Below, in pieces: positions 28,310 to 47,124 of a DNA stretch of 64,000 nt. The stretch is taken from assembly GCA_038030265.1 (NCBI GenBank), contig CM075938.1, positions 52,259,189 to 52,323,188 of the forward strand, read 5' to 3'. The notes under the pieces were generated by a model. The model was not told where the DNA came from, ran no database searches, and worked only from the letters and a program-made list of their open reading frames with translations. The number at the start of each line of letters is the position of its first letter. Within the stretch, counting starts at the first letter, position 1. The position numbers and the translations under genes were made by a program. The stretch comes from Corythucha ciliata. Lineage: Eukaryota; Arthropoda; Insecta; Hemiptera; Tingidae.

Positions 28310-29107
28310 GTGAACCTGACACAACACATGACAGAAAGTTTACCGAAAAATGAATCAATTGTTATTGTTTACGTTTGTTTTGCCAAAATTTTCGTTTGTT
28401 TACCATTTCATATACACGATTTTATTCAAAAAACTGTCTGCGTCGTGCTTATTTCACGCAACCCGACACACAGCCGGAATCGTTTGTTTCCTGGCATATT
28501 ATTCTGCCTCGTTCCCGTTTCTTTTCGTTTTTTCAGTCAAATTGTTCGTTTGTTTGGCCTCCTGAACAACTCTGCTCGGTACAAACATATGTGTGTTAGG
28601 CTAAGTCCAGACACACTCGACACATGATCGCAGTCGTTTGTTTCGCGTCATGTTCTGTCTCGATCTCGTTCGTATATGTTTGTTTAGCCAAAATTTTCGT
28701 TCGTTTACTATTTCATAATATACGACTTTATTCGAAAAACTGTCTGTTTGGGGCTAAGGTCACGCAACCCGACACATAGCCGGAATCGTTTGTTTTCTGG
28801 CATATTCCGTCTCGATATCGTTCGTTTAGCAACAATTTTCGTTTTTTTACCATATACGTAATGCGAAATAAACGTAAATTTTTGCTAAACAAACATAAAC
28901 GAACGAGATCGAGGCAGAATAAGACGCGAAACAAACGATTGGGGTCAAGTGTCGGGTGTGCCTGGGCTTAGCCTAACACATATACATGTTCGTACCAAGC
29001 AGAGTTGTTCAGGAGGCTAAACAAACGATAATTTTGGCAAAACAAACGTAAACAAACGATTCATTCATTTTTCGGTAAATTTTCTGACATGTGTTGTGCC
29101 AGGTCAC
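28310..29107. mobile_element. Foldback element (~800 bp)
   Basis: Ends GTGAACCTGACACAACACAT and its near complement ATGTGTTGTGCCAGGTCAC. The arms continue inward with TTTACCGAAAAATGAATCA, GTTTACGTTTGTTTTGCCAAAATT and repeated CGTTTGTTT words in one orientation on the left and AAACAAACG on the right. Internal subrepeats occur on the left side (28,375-28,620 and 28,670-28,860). The many short frames here are shadows of the repeat. Confidence 0.8.
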
Positions 29108-29407
29108 ATGGGTATAGAAATATCACCAATTCGTGGCTAAAATGAGGAAAAAGCCTAGTTTAACGCTACGTATTATATTTCTATGTTTGTCCTATAGACT
29201 AAGAGACATATAGGAGCCTCATAGAGTTTTCCCGCCCCGGGCCCAAAAGCCAGACGGCCGGACAAAGTCCCAGAATGGTGGACGTTTCCTCCCAAAGCCG
29301 GATAAATGGTAACCCCTGAGCAAAGGGCCCCCTCCTCGTAACTACCGCCGCCACGGTTGTGGGTGGGGGTGAATTAAAATATGTTTTTCAAACTAAAACT
29401 GTTTTTT

Positions 29408-29413
29408 TTTATT
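29408..29413 (-). terminator. Poly(A) signal of the V-ATPase d gene
   Basis: AATAAA on the minus strand, 416 nt after the stop codon. The stretch 29,414-29,828 is low in repeats and would be the 3' UTR. Confidence 0.5.
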
Positions 29414-29828
29414 AGACTCTCTATTAAATCAACTCAACTTTCCTTCATACACAACAATTAATTTCATGGAATGTAAATACGCGATGTTGGATAATATCAT
29501 TTTTACCTTTCACAAAGACAATTAAAATTGCTATACATAAATATACACGTTAAATCGAGTCAACGTTACTCATTCGACCCACCCGGAACGGGGAAAAAAA
29601 ACAAATAAAATTCATTAGAATGTACAATTTTTACAGACGGCACAACAGAAAAACACTACGCAATGAATTGGGTCCTTTGAATTGCACACACGACTGGTTA
29701 TTTCTCTGGTGGTTGTGGGGAGGGGGATTATGGTTGAAAGGAGGGGGACAATATGGCGAATGACGGTGTTTGATCCTTTTTAAAAGTTATGTTTGAATGA
29801 TATTACTTGTTTTCTCCCTTTTTTTTTC

Positions 29829-32800
29829 TTACAAGATGGGTATATAATTGTCAATTTTTGTCCTGTGCTTCTGTGCGACGCATTCAGAAATCCAAACAAT
29901 GTTACGACACTCTTGTTCTTTAAGCTTCAAATAAGAGTAGAAGACGCCAAAATGGAATTGCTGGAGAAACGCGTAGACGTTCAAATGAACCTGTGTTGTT
30001 GGTGAGGGGGGGGGGTGGATTAATGTTTATGATGTTCTGAATGGTGGAAACACTAAACGTTTTTACCTCGTACTCGAAGAATTTATCTTCCAGGGTTTTT
30101 TCGCCAGGATTGTTGCCCGCACCTTCGAATAATTTCGCGTATTCCTAATAAAAATTAAATAGACGGTGAATTTCAATAAAAGCGTATTGAAAGTGGAGAG
30201 CGGTGGGGGTGTGAGGGGGGCGTGGGCCCAACATACAGCGTAGTAGTCTGCAACGGCTCGCACTTGCTCGTAATCATCGGCACGTGCTAAAGCGGCCAAA
30301 CCGTCGGGATGAAGTCGACCGCAACGAGGATACAATTTGAAACGATCGTCCTTGGTCAATTCAGTGCCGAACGAGTTTATTGTGATGATAAAAGCTCGAC
30401 GGTCGGCTTCAAACTAACTCAACACAGTTGACATTAGACTATGAAAACTCCTCCCTTCCTCCCACGGCACCCCGGAAAACTTACGGCCAAAATTTCGCAC
30501 ATTGCGTCGGCGGTTGTCCCTCCCAAGTTTTTGCAAAAAGCGTAAAACGCTTCCAAATAAGCTTTGTACAGGGTGTTACGAATGATTTCAATGTTCATTT
30601 CATCCAAATCCTGTTCACTGATACAGTCGACGAAGAACGGCGCTGAAATTTAAAAGTTGTTGAGGATGTTCTGTTTCACTTAAAAGAAAGAAAGAAAAAA
30701 AAGCGTTACCGAGTGGCGTGTCAACAAGAACGGCGTTGTATAATTCAGCCGGAGTGGCGGCCACGTGAATGGCTTCCATTTGTTCGAAACTTCCCAACGG
30801 GTGACACTTGGGAATGAGCTCGTTAATGGGGCGTTGATGTAGAGTGCCGGTAATTAAAAGTATGATATTGTCAATCATGTAGCTGTAACTATAAAAGAAA
30901 AGGCAAAAAAAGCGAATGTAGGAAGAGCTGGGGAGTCAGCTCCTAGTCCACAAAATGGCGCGGTTGGGCTAAGAGAGTACGGTGACCACATTTTTTTCAC
31001 TTGAAAAGGAGAATCCTTGGGCTTGCCGATTGAGGGGTTCTCTACCGTACAAAATGCAAACAAAAACTGGTAATAGATCCCCAACGATGTCTGAACTATC
31101 CGATGCCACAACAAAAAATTGCAATTTCGCGGATATTTAGCCCCCGAATCTTGCGGATTTACTGATATTGCTCCGACATAGCTCGGAACGATGTAATTTT
31201 GCGGCCATTCAATCAAACTTTGGCCGCTCTCGGCGCCAGCTTGACTGGGGTCCACGCGGCCACTAAAAAAATGAACCCGAAACTCGCATTTTCGAAAGTT
31301 TGCAATGCCTCGGTGGCTTAGCTAGGAAACTTCCAAATTCGTCGGTACACGTCAAGCTTTGGGCGCTTTTGGAGCCGGCTACCAAAAAATAAAAAATGAA
31401 ATAAAAAAAAATAAATAAATAAACTTGCCACTTTGCCTAAATTAAGATCCTAAACTCGCAAGTTCCCTTAAATTAGACAAGGGGCCTTTTCTCTGACAAA
31501 AAAGCAATATTTTTTTCATAGCAACATGTCTATTTCATTAATTTTTGGAACGTAATGACATAAGACATTGCAACGGAAAACATATTGCTTTTTTGTTAAA
31601 GAAAAGACCCCTGGAAACTGTCAATTTCGAGGATATTCATCCAGGAAACTTATTATTTCACTCAAATTTAGACCCAAACTTACAACCTCACAAATGTTCA
31701 GCTCTTGGTATTGCAATTAAAATGGCACCTACAGGGCCAGCTTGCCCGGGGCTCACGCCCTCTAACGAAAAGACCCAGAAACTTGTAATTTCGCGAAAAT
31801 AAATTAGGTACCAGAAACTACCCATTCAGTGAATTTTTAGACCCTAAACTTTCAATTTCAAGAATGTTCAAATCAAGAAACTTCCAATTTCGCAGAAACT
31901 TAGCTCCATTCGTCTGACATTGGGCACTGTCGTGTGGTCGGCTAGATCAGGTTCCATTATCACTACACATAAGCCCGACACTTGCAATTTCACGAAAATA
32001 CAAACTTGAAACTGCAATTTCACAGTTCCAGGCTCAAAAATATTCGTGGAATATTGAGCCACTAAACTTATAAAGGAAAATTGAGACCGGAAACTTGCAA
32101 ATTTCATAAAACTAAAGACCATAAACAAGCCATGTATACCAAAAAAAGGCGACCATATTATACCATAGAATTGAGAGACGTAATCTCGTCAGTTAACACG
32201 AGTTCCGCCACCAAAAAAAATGGCTAAACTTTTGCAAATTTCAGGAAAAATAAAGACCTAGCAAGTTGCAATTTCCGCGAAAATATAGACCCAAAACTAG
32301 CGATTTTGCTAATGTTCAGTCAGAAAACTTTCAATTTCGCGGATAGTTAGCTCCAAAATTTCTGATTTGGGGCGCAGTCAGTCATGGCCAGAGAGCCAAC
32401 GGGTTGCAAAAAAAAAAAAAAAAAATCACGTAACTTCCAATATTTGCCAAATTAGGCAATAACTCGCTATTTTTAAAATATTTAGACGAGAAACTTACAA
32501 TTTTGCAGATATTTGGCTCCCTAATGATGTAATTTCATCAAGCCGTTGGGCGCTATCGGGGCCTTCTAGACTGGAATCCACACCCATTATTGAAAAGGGT
32601 CCCCGGAACTTGCCATTTCGCGAAAATAAATACTAAAAAACCGAGTTATTATCGCTGAAAAACTGAATTCACAAATTTCTGTAACTGAAAAGACCATTTT
32701 CACTGTGCTGAAAAAACTATTTCTCAAATTTCGGTCTGAAAAAAACAAACGAATTTCACGATTTTTTTTCACGGAAAACCAATTTTTGCGTTTCTGCCTT

Positions 32801-34733
32801 ACTAAAAAAAACAATTTTGTGTGGGGTTGCCTAACTCAAAAGAACGTATTTTGCCGGTATTTCTCGCTCACAAACCATTTTCACAGTTCTGGCTCACTGA
32901 AAAACCAATTTTGAGGGTTCGACTCGCCAAAAAGACCATTTTGGTAAGGCTCAGTGTAGCAAGTTCGCTACATAAAACACCAATTTGATAGAGTTTCGTT
33001 GCTGAAAAATCAATTTCACTTGATTTCCTAATTCAAAAACACGACTTTCACCGCGAACTAAACCATCTTAACAGGTGTGTCGCACTAAAAACCCAATTTC
33101 TCGGTTTTCGCTCCCCCCCCCCATTTTTTGTGGATTTGTTTCGCCAAAAAAACAGAATTTTCACGCTTAAAAAACATTTTCACTGGTGTAGCTCACTAAA
33201 TGACAATTTGGGCGAGATCTGTCCTCTAAACCCCCCCCCCCCACATCAAGTGCGCGGATTATTGTCGCTGAAAAACCATTTCCTTGGGGTTGCTCATTCA
33301 AAAACTAACTTTGAGGATCATGCAAATTGATTTCTGAGTGCTCAAAATTCACGAAATTAGTTTTTGAAAGAGACAGCGCCCACAAAATTGAAATTTCAGC
33401 AACAAAATCAGCGGAATTATTTTTTTAAGCAAGCGAACCACCCACAAAATAGTTCTTTAGTGAACCAAACCAGCGGAAATGGTTTTCAAGTGACCAAAGT
33501 CGGGACTCTCCAATCTGCTGACGCAATAAAAAGTCAACTGACAACTCCCTCCACTACTTCGGAGGGGATGACACTTCCTACGTGGACACTGTGCTAAAGA
33601 GTCACAAGGGTCAAAAATACCAATAGTCCTTAAAATTACTAGTACTGCCCACCGAGTATGTAGTTACGATTAAAGGGGGGTTTCAGCACACATAACGTGT
33701 TAGTTGCTCGGTGGAAACTACTAGTTACTTTCAAGATTTTTGGTATTTTGGCCCTCGTGGCAGGAATGTGACATTTAAGCTCATGGTGTTCAGACCGTGC
33801 TCGCGAAATCAATTTATAGCGGCTTCGGCCCTTTAAAAAACTAAAATTTTGTGGACTATTGGCTCTCACATAACCAATAAAAGTACTTTTGCTCACTCAT
33901 AACTACCCATTACGCGGGGCTAACCTTTTTCGAAGTCCAAATTTCGCGGTTTTGACTAACTAACGAACGAATTTAGCTCTTTGAAAACCAAAATTCCGCC
34001 GGTTTGCTCCTTCAAAAACGAATATCGCGAGTCGTGTACGTCTTAAAAATCAATGTCGTGCGATTGGTTCCCCGAAAAAGGCCAACTCGAGGGTGAAAAA
34101 TGAGACTTCCAGGGGGTCGTTAGTCACTTTTTCGGCTTACGGAATCCGTATACAAAATGAAATGCACTCTTTCCGACCGCCAGCTGCCGGAGCGAAATTT
34201 CATTTTTTGGCACAAAGCTACTTTTAGAAGCCGCGAATTCGACGTTTGGTTCATTCAAATCGCAAAGTAGCGTTTTTCCTTACTTCAGCGCTTCTCAATT
34301 TTATCGGTGAATTAGCCACGGATTAGCGATTTTTCGCCACTTTTGCGGTGAATTAGCGTTTTTTCTGATTTTTTGCGGTGAATTAGCCTTTTTTCTGAGT
34401 TTTTGCGGTGATTTCGTATTTTTCTTGATTTTAACCGCTAATGAGCCATTTTTCACAGTGTCATTCAAGAATTAGCACTTTTTCTGTACTTTATCCGCGC
34501 AAGCTGATGTGAAAACGATTTTTTGGCATGCAGTTGGACAGTGATATTGGCTCCTTTCGACGATTTTCAATCCATCCGACCCAGGATGGAGTGCTTGCAG
34601 GTGATCAGCAAAGAGTGTATAGCTGAATAACATTTAGCCCACAAAAGCGCTATTCTGAAGGCTAAAATTGAGAGAAAAGGCGGCCTTCTAGGGGTAACTT
34701 CGCGGTAAAAATAGAGAGAATACGCTGCTCCCC

Positions 34734-34775
<42 letters not shown>

Positions 34776-37611
34776 GAAGATGAGAAGGCGTACTAATATG
34801 GTATTCTTGCAGGCAAGTACCAACGCTGCAAAAAGTAGGGAAAAATCACTAGTATTCGTGGCTAAAACTGTTCAAAAGCCTTCATTCGCGGTATCTCGAT
34901 GAAACATCCATACCGAAATTAAGAAAAAATCACTGATTCACGGTGTATAGATGCCACTTTATGCCTAAAATGAAGAAAAAACGCTAATTTGCTGTAGGTG
35001 AAATTGAGACCCCAGTTTTTGCTTTTCTGCAAGCGCTAAAAGGCAAGAAAATCCGCTAAGGCTATACGAAAGAAAAAAAAACATTCGGGGCTAAAATTGA
35101 GAAAAATGACAAATTCGCAACTGAAATTGCAAAAAATTGCCCATTCGCGGATAAAAAAGTGAAAAGCCACTAATTCACAGCAAATTTTCGAAAAATGCTA
35201 ATTCACGACTGAAATTGAGAAGAATGGCTAATTAGCTGCTAAAAATGGGACATACGCTAATCCACGGCAAAAATTGAGAAAAATAGCTAAATCACTAATG
35301 AAATTGACAAAAAGCGCTACTTAGCGGCTAAACTTGGAACAATCCTATTTCGCGGATTAATTGAAAAGAATAGATGATTCATTCGCAGAAAAAACGTTCA
35401 TTCGCCGATTCAAATGAAAAAAATCGGCTAATTCACGGCTATATTAGAGAAAATTCCAATTCACGACTAAAATTTAGTAATTTAACAGAAGACAATAATC
35501 TGTTGCTTCTGAAGGCAACGTTGGGCCTAAACCTGAAAAAAAAAACGCTAGTCCATAGCTAAAAGTTGAAAAAAAAATTGTAAATGCGGGGCAAAAATAG
35601 TTCGTACACCGCTAATTTGCGGCCAATATTGATAAAAATCACTAATTAAGTAGCGTGGCTGAAATTAACGAAAAATGCTACACTTGCAGCTAGAAGTGCT
35701 AATTCACTGCTGAAAAGGTAAAAAATCGCTAGTTTGCTGCAAAAATCGAGGAAAACATCAATTCATGAGCAAACATTGAGAAAAATCGCTAACATGGGGT
35801 AAAAACGCTACTTCGCAGCTTGAATTGAGGAAAATCACCTATTTGCGGACAAAGTGTAGAGGAAAAGTCCTGTAATTCACGGCTATAATGAAAGAAAAAA
35901 AAAACTTTAATTTTCGGCTATTTTATAGTTTTGAAATATTCATAAATCAAATGCGCTTGTTAGGTAATTTTTTCTCATCCACCTTCCCTCCCCCCTCCTC
36001 ATTTTGCTAGACGCACCCCTAAGGACACGGCGCCCTGGGCTGTTGCAATTCGCCCCCCCCCCACCTTAAAGCCAGCACTGGTTGATCTCAAACCAAGTCG
36101 AAGAGATAAACTACACACAAAGATCACAATCTGCTTTGCTGAGCTGAATATAACGAGGTAGAATGCCTAAGTACCCGATCAAGTCCTAACGCCCAATTCC
36201 CTGAAGCTAGATTGCAACGAGACTATAAAATCTGTATCGGTGTAGATATAAGACAGCAAAGTAGGGGAAAAATATATGCAGCGTGAGGGCTGAGGCACTA
36301 ACTGCTGCAGCAGGCCTTTAGAGTACGTGTATTGCATTCTGGGTGTTGAGTGAATTTTGAACCAACTGCTAAGCTGTAAGCTATAAAACAGCCTAGGGTT
36401 TTAAGAAAACCCTACTTGATAGGTTGTCTTAAAAACCGGGGCACCCTTCAACCAGGGGCGTACCTAGAAATCCTTCCGGAGGGGGCGATTCCGGCAGTCC
36501 GCAGCCTACTAAGGACCGGCGGGGGACGCGTGTTGTAATGAATACCATTCGTTTTGCTGGGATTTCACAAAATCTTAGCTAAAAACGGCCTCCCGGAGGG
36601 GGCGATCCACCTATCGTCCCCCTCTGGATACGCCGCTGCCTTCAACCCATGACTCAAGATACAAGGCTCATGGGTTGAAGGGTGTCGCGGTTTTAAGAAC
36701 GGCCAGTTCCGGGATTCTGTAGGCTTACCTTGAGAACCATTACCTTTGAAAAATTAATATGTAGTTACCAGTTTTTTCAGAAGGACTGGTATCCGTCAAA
36801 GAGTTGGTGGGGGGGGGGGCAGGCATCGGCCCTCCGGGCTCAGCCCGATCGCCCATCCACTGTATCCGCCCCTGAACATTGACCGTCCACAATCTTGGAA
36901 GGCAACTAGCCCCTCCAGGCCCACCTCAACTACGCCCATGTTAATAATGCAGTGTTTTTACGCGGTGGGCCTTTTCCCTGTGGAAGGCTCTGGATACGCC
37001 ACCGAAGGAAAATTCCACGGAGGGGGGGGGGTCCTCCTGTCAAATTATGACCAGAAGAATGCTACAGCTTCAAAGACTTTAGTTAGGCGTCTTGAAGTAG
37101 TTAATTTCGACTTGAAAGTAGAAAAACCAAGCGAGAAACCCAAGGGTTTACTAGGTTGAAATTGGGCAAAGTACTCCACCCTGTTGAACCCATCTTAACC
37201 AAAACTTGAAATAAACGTTATAAAAATCGCTAATTCTCACGTAATAAAGTCCAGAAAGGTTGACAGAGGCTCGACAGCGTGATTTCTCAAATGTTGAAAC
37301 TCGATGACAAGTTTCTCACGCAGTTTGTCATCAATCACAGACACTTGAAGAGGGCTGGGCTCATTCGCCAGGAAACTCCCATAGTCTGTCCCTTGAAGGT
37401 GAAGCTTCAAATCTAGAGACAAAGGGTGAAAATAGGTTTTTTAAAAACACATTAAAAGGCAATAAAAGTCATTTTTTTCTCTTGACAAACCTTCCAAGCT
37501 TTCACACTGGACTAAATTCAGATAGTCGGCCTGAGTGAGTATACCGTTCTTGAATCCTCTGCAAAGTCCCTCGAGGTAGCCGCCGTCGATATTAAACATA
37601 CACCCCAACAT
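29829..37611 (-). CDS. ATP6V0D1: V-type proton ATPase subunit d (V0 sector)
   Basis: Subunit d couples the V0 rotor ring to the V1 stalk of the proton-pumping V-ATPase on endosomes, lysosomes and plasma membrane. Seven coding exons: 37491-37611, 37241-37412, 30710-30888, 30485-30642, 30237-30413, 30067-30144, 29829-29990. They total 1,047 nt, a complete 348-aa protein, the usual family length. Landmarks: [18 protein letters not shown] at the start, then [74 protein letters not shown] and the C-terminus KIDNYIPIL. The start M (MLGCMFN) was chosen by family alignment; a further in-frame ATG 30 nt upstream is less likely. Intron 2 is 6,352 nt of repeats. One odd point: the exon 4/5 join gives ILAFEADRR where relatives usually have Glu before Phe. 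Divergent neighbour of AHCY. Confidence 0.96.
31250..32640. repeat. Degenerate ~32-bp repeat, word AAACTTGCAATTTCGCG
   Basis: In V-ATPase intron 2; the same family as 12,500-13,240, with the same spacer words (AGACCC, GATATTTAGCCCC, GGGCGCT-GGGGCC). It is interrupted by the hairpin at 31,481-31,612. From about 32,640 the word changes to CTGAAAAACCAATTTTCACGG, which runs to 34,100. Confidence 0.65.
31481..31612. mobile_element. Short hairpin element, second copy of the 15,504 family
   Basis: GGGGCCTTTTCTCTGACAAA pairs with TTGTTAAAGAAAAGACCCC; AGCAATATTTT pairs with AACATATTGCT inside. Confidence 0.65.
33601..33772. mobile_element. Hairpin element
   Basis: GTCACAAGGGTCAAAAATAC and TTACTAGTACTGCCCACCGAG on the left pair with CTCGGTGGAAACTACTAGTTA and GGTATTTTGGCCCTCGTGGC on the right, with a loop of about 45 nt. 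Surrounded by ~30-bp repeats of V-ATPase intron 2. Confidence 0.65.
34735..34771 (+). repeat. Homopolymer run of 37 T
   Basis: Uninterrupted T-run within V-ATPase intron 2. It is transcribed as A37 in the pre-mRNA, since the gene is on the minus strand. It may be an old retroelement tail, but no element body was recognised beside it; length may also be an assembly estimate. Confidence 0.9.
34790..35950. repeat. Degenerate ~30-bp repeat, word GCTAATTCGCGGCTAAAATTGAG
   Basis: Plus-strand form of the commonest word family, with AAAAA spacers and many variants. The same family, same strand, occurs at 25,560-27,100 and 50,440-52,900; the reverse form is at 34,270-34,500, 39,200-42,000 and 43,600-44,320. 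The remainder of the intron (36,000-36,400 and 36,700-37,240) shows no gene. Confidence 0.7.
36453..36638. mobile_element. hAT-like miniature element with exact 8-bp duplication
   Basis: Ends CAGGGGCGTACCTAG and CTGGATACGCCGCTG; flanks CCTTCAAC at 36445-36452 and 36639-36646 are identical. An internal repeat CCGGAGGGGGCGAT occurs twice. It sits inside an older hairpin, whose arms (CTTAAAAACCGGGGCACCC and GGGTGTCGCGGTTTTAAG) it split. Confidence 0.85.
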
Positions 37612-38063
37612 TTTTGAATAAATAAAAGGGTTCCTGGACAAAGATTTTGGGAGGAATCAAAGCGAACGAAAGGGTGGATTTATCACTGGGGAGAAAAAGG
37701 GGACTCGCCCACTTTTAGGGAATTCAGCTGGTAGTGAAGGTCGAGCGGTCCTCCCTCCTTGGAGAGTTGTCCTGAATTTAATCATTTATTTTTTATTACT
37801 GAAAAAAAATGTTGTGCGCACTATTAATTAATGATAACTTAATTACGTAAAATTTATCGTTTTTTAAATATATTTTTCGTGGAATTTAAACCCCACCACG
37901 TGCCCCCCTTTTTTTAACCTAACCAGCTCATTCGTTTCCTTCTCAACAAGCAAGCCATTCGCCCCCGAAAATTTGAAGTGTACGGTCGTTCTTGTTGGTT
38001 GTTGCACTCGTGGTGTCCTGTTGATTTTTTTTTGTGTGTAGAATCTCAATTTTAAGCGAAAAA
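37612..38063. promoter_or_regulatory. Divergent promoter region between V-ATPase d and AHCY
   Basis: 452 bp separate the two start codons, which point away from each other. No minisatellite or foldback repeat is seen here, unlike nearly all other non-coding DNA in the window. An E-box CACGTG lies at 37897-37902 and an AT-rich TATA-like stretch at 37863-37875. CACGTG is the core of the site bound by MiT/TFE factors, which drive V-ATPase genes, and by Myc/Max. Shared control of both genes is inference. Confidence 0.6.
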
Positions 38064-46108
<8,045 letters not shown>

Positions 46109-46228
46109 TTTGTACTGTGTGTTTTTAGCGAGATACAAAACTACAATTTTACCCTTGGCATTTTAACTGCTTTGATTACAAAATGAAATCACGTGCCATC
46201 GGCAGTCTTGAGCTATTTTTTTCTTAGC

Positions 46229-46234
46229 AATAAA
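46229..46234 (+). terminator. Poly(A) signal of AHCY
   Basis: AATAAA 121 nt after the AHCY stop, before the repeat-rich intergenic DNA begins near 46,300. Confidence 0.6.
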
Positions 46235-46299
46235 TCCAACGCTTAAAATGCTTGTTAATCGATACGATTTGAAATTCCGTTCTAAAAGGTCCATAGCTC

Positions 46300-47085
46300 G
46301 GCTAGTGGGGGACCTATTGGTTTCCTTGATTACAAAAAACCCCCAATTTTACGAGTTTGGCTCTTTCAAAAACAAACTTTTCACGAACTGACTCTCTGAT
46401 TAACAAACTTCTCGATGGGGGGGGGGGGGTCACATTCACAAACCAATTTTGTGTGGTTGGCTCCTGATGAAATCCTTCATCCACCAAGTTGTTTTTAAAA
46501 GCTGCGCATTGGCGTTTTCTCCGTTTTCTCAACTTTTGCCGCGAAATAGTGATTTTTCTCAATTAGCGTTTTTCTGTTTTAGCGCCGGCTAAAACGGCGG
46601 AGTTTCTAAATGTTTTCCTCGAATAAGCGAGTTTTTCACAATTTTAGCCGCGAATTAATGTTTTGATCAATTTTAGCCTCGAGTCAGTTTTTTTTAAGGT
46701 AGTATGCCAGCGAATTAGCGTTGTTTTCTTTGAATTTTTGCCATGAATTAGCGCTTTTTTTTAAGTTTAGCCACAAATTTACGTTTAGTACATTAGCTGT
46801 TCTTCTCCATTTGAACCAAGAATCTCAGTTTTTCTCACTTTTATCCGCCAATTAGCGCTTTCTCTCAATTTGAGGCGATAATTAACGGGTTTCTCAATTT
46901 TAGCCGCAAACTAGTGTTTTTACGGGTTAAGCCACAAATTCGCGGCGTTTTCTATATACGCCGCTCTAAGAGTGAAAAAATAATTCACGGCCAAAATGAA
47001 GAAAAATCGCTTCTTAGTGGCAAACATGAGGAGGCGAACATGAGGTTTTTGTTTTAGCTAGAACTCGGCACAATCGATTAAACAC
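46300..47085. repeat. Mixed ~30-bp minisatellite downstream of AHCY
   Basis: Words GCGAATTAGCG, CTCAATTTTAGCCGCGAATTA and AACAAACTTTTCACGAA recur without a fixed register. There is a G12 run near 46,420. No gene seen. Confidence 0.6.
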
Positions 47086-47124
47086 ACAAAAAATTTCTAA
47101 AATAGTGAAAAACGCTGGGAAGAT

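Noticed and set aside
28310..28627. Overlapping frames of 70-105 codons
   Set aside because: Frames fall on the GTTTGTTT words of a foldback element; all three frames are open for that reason.
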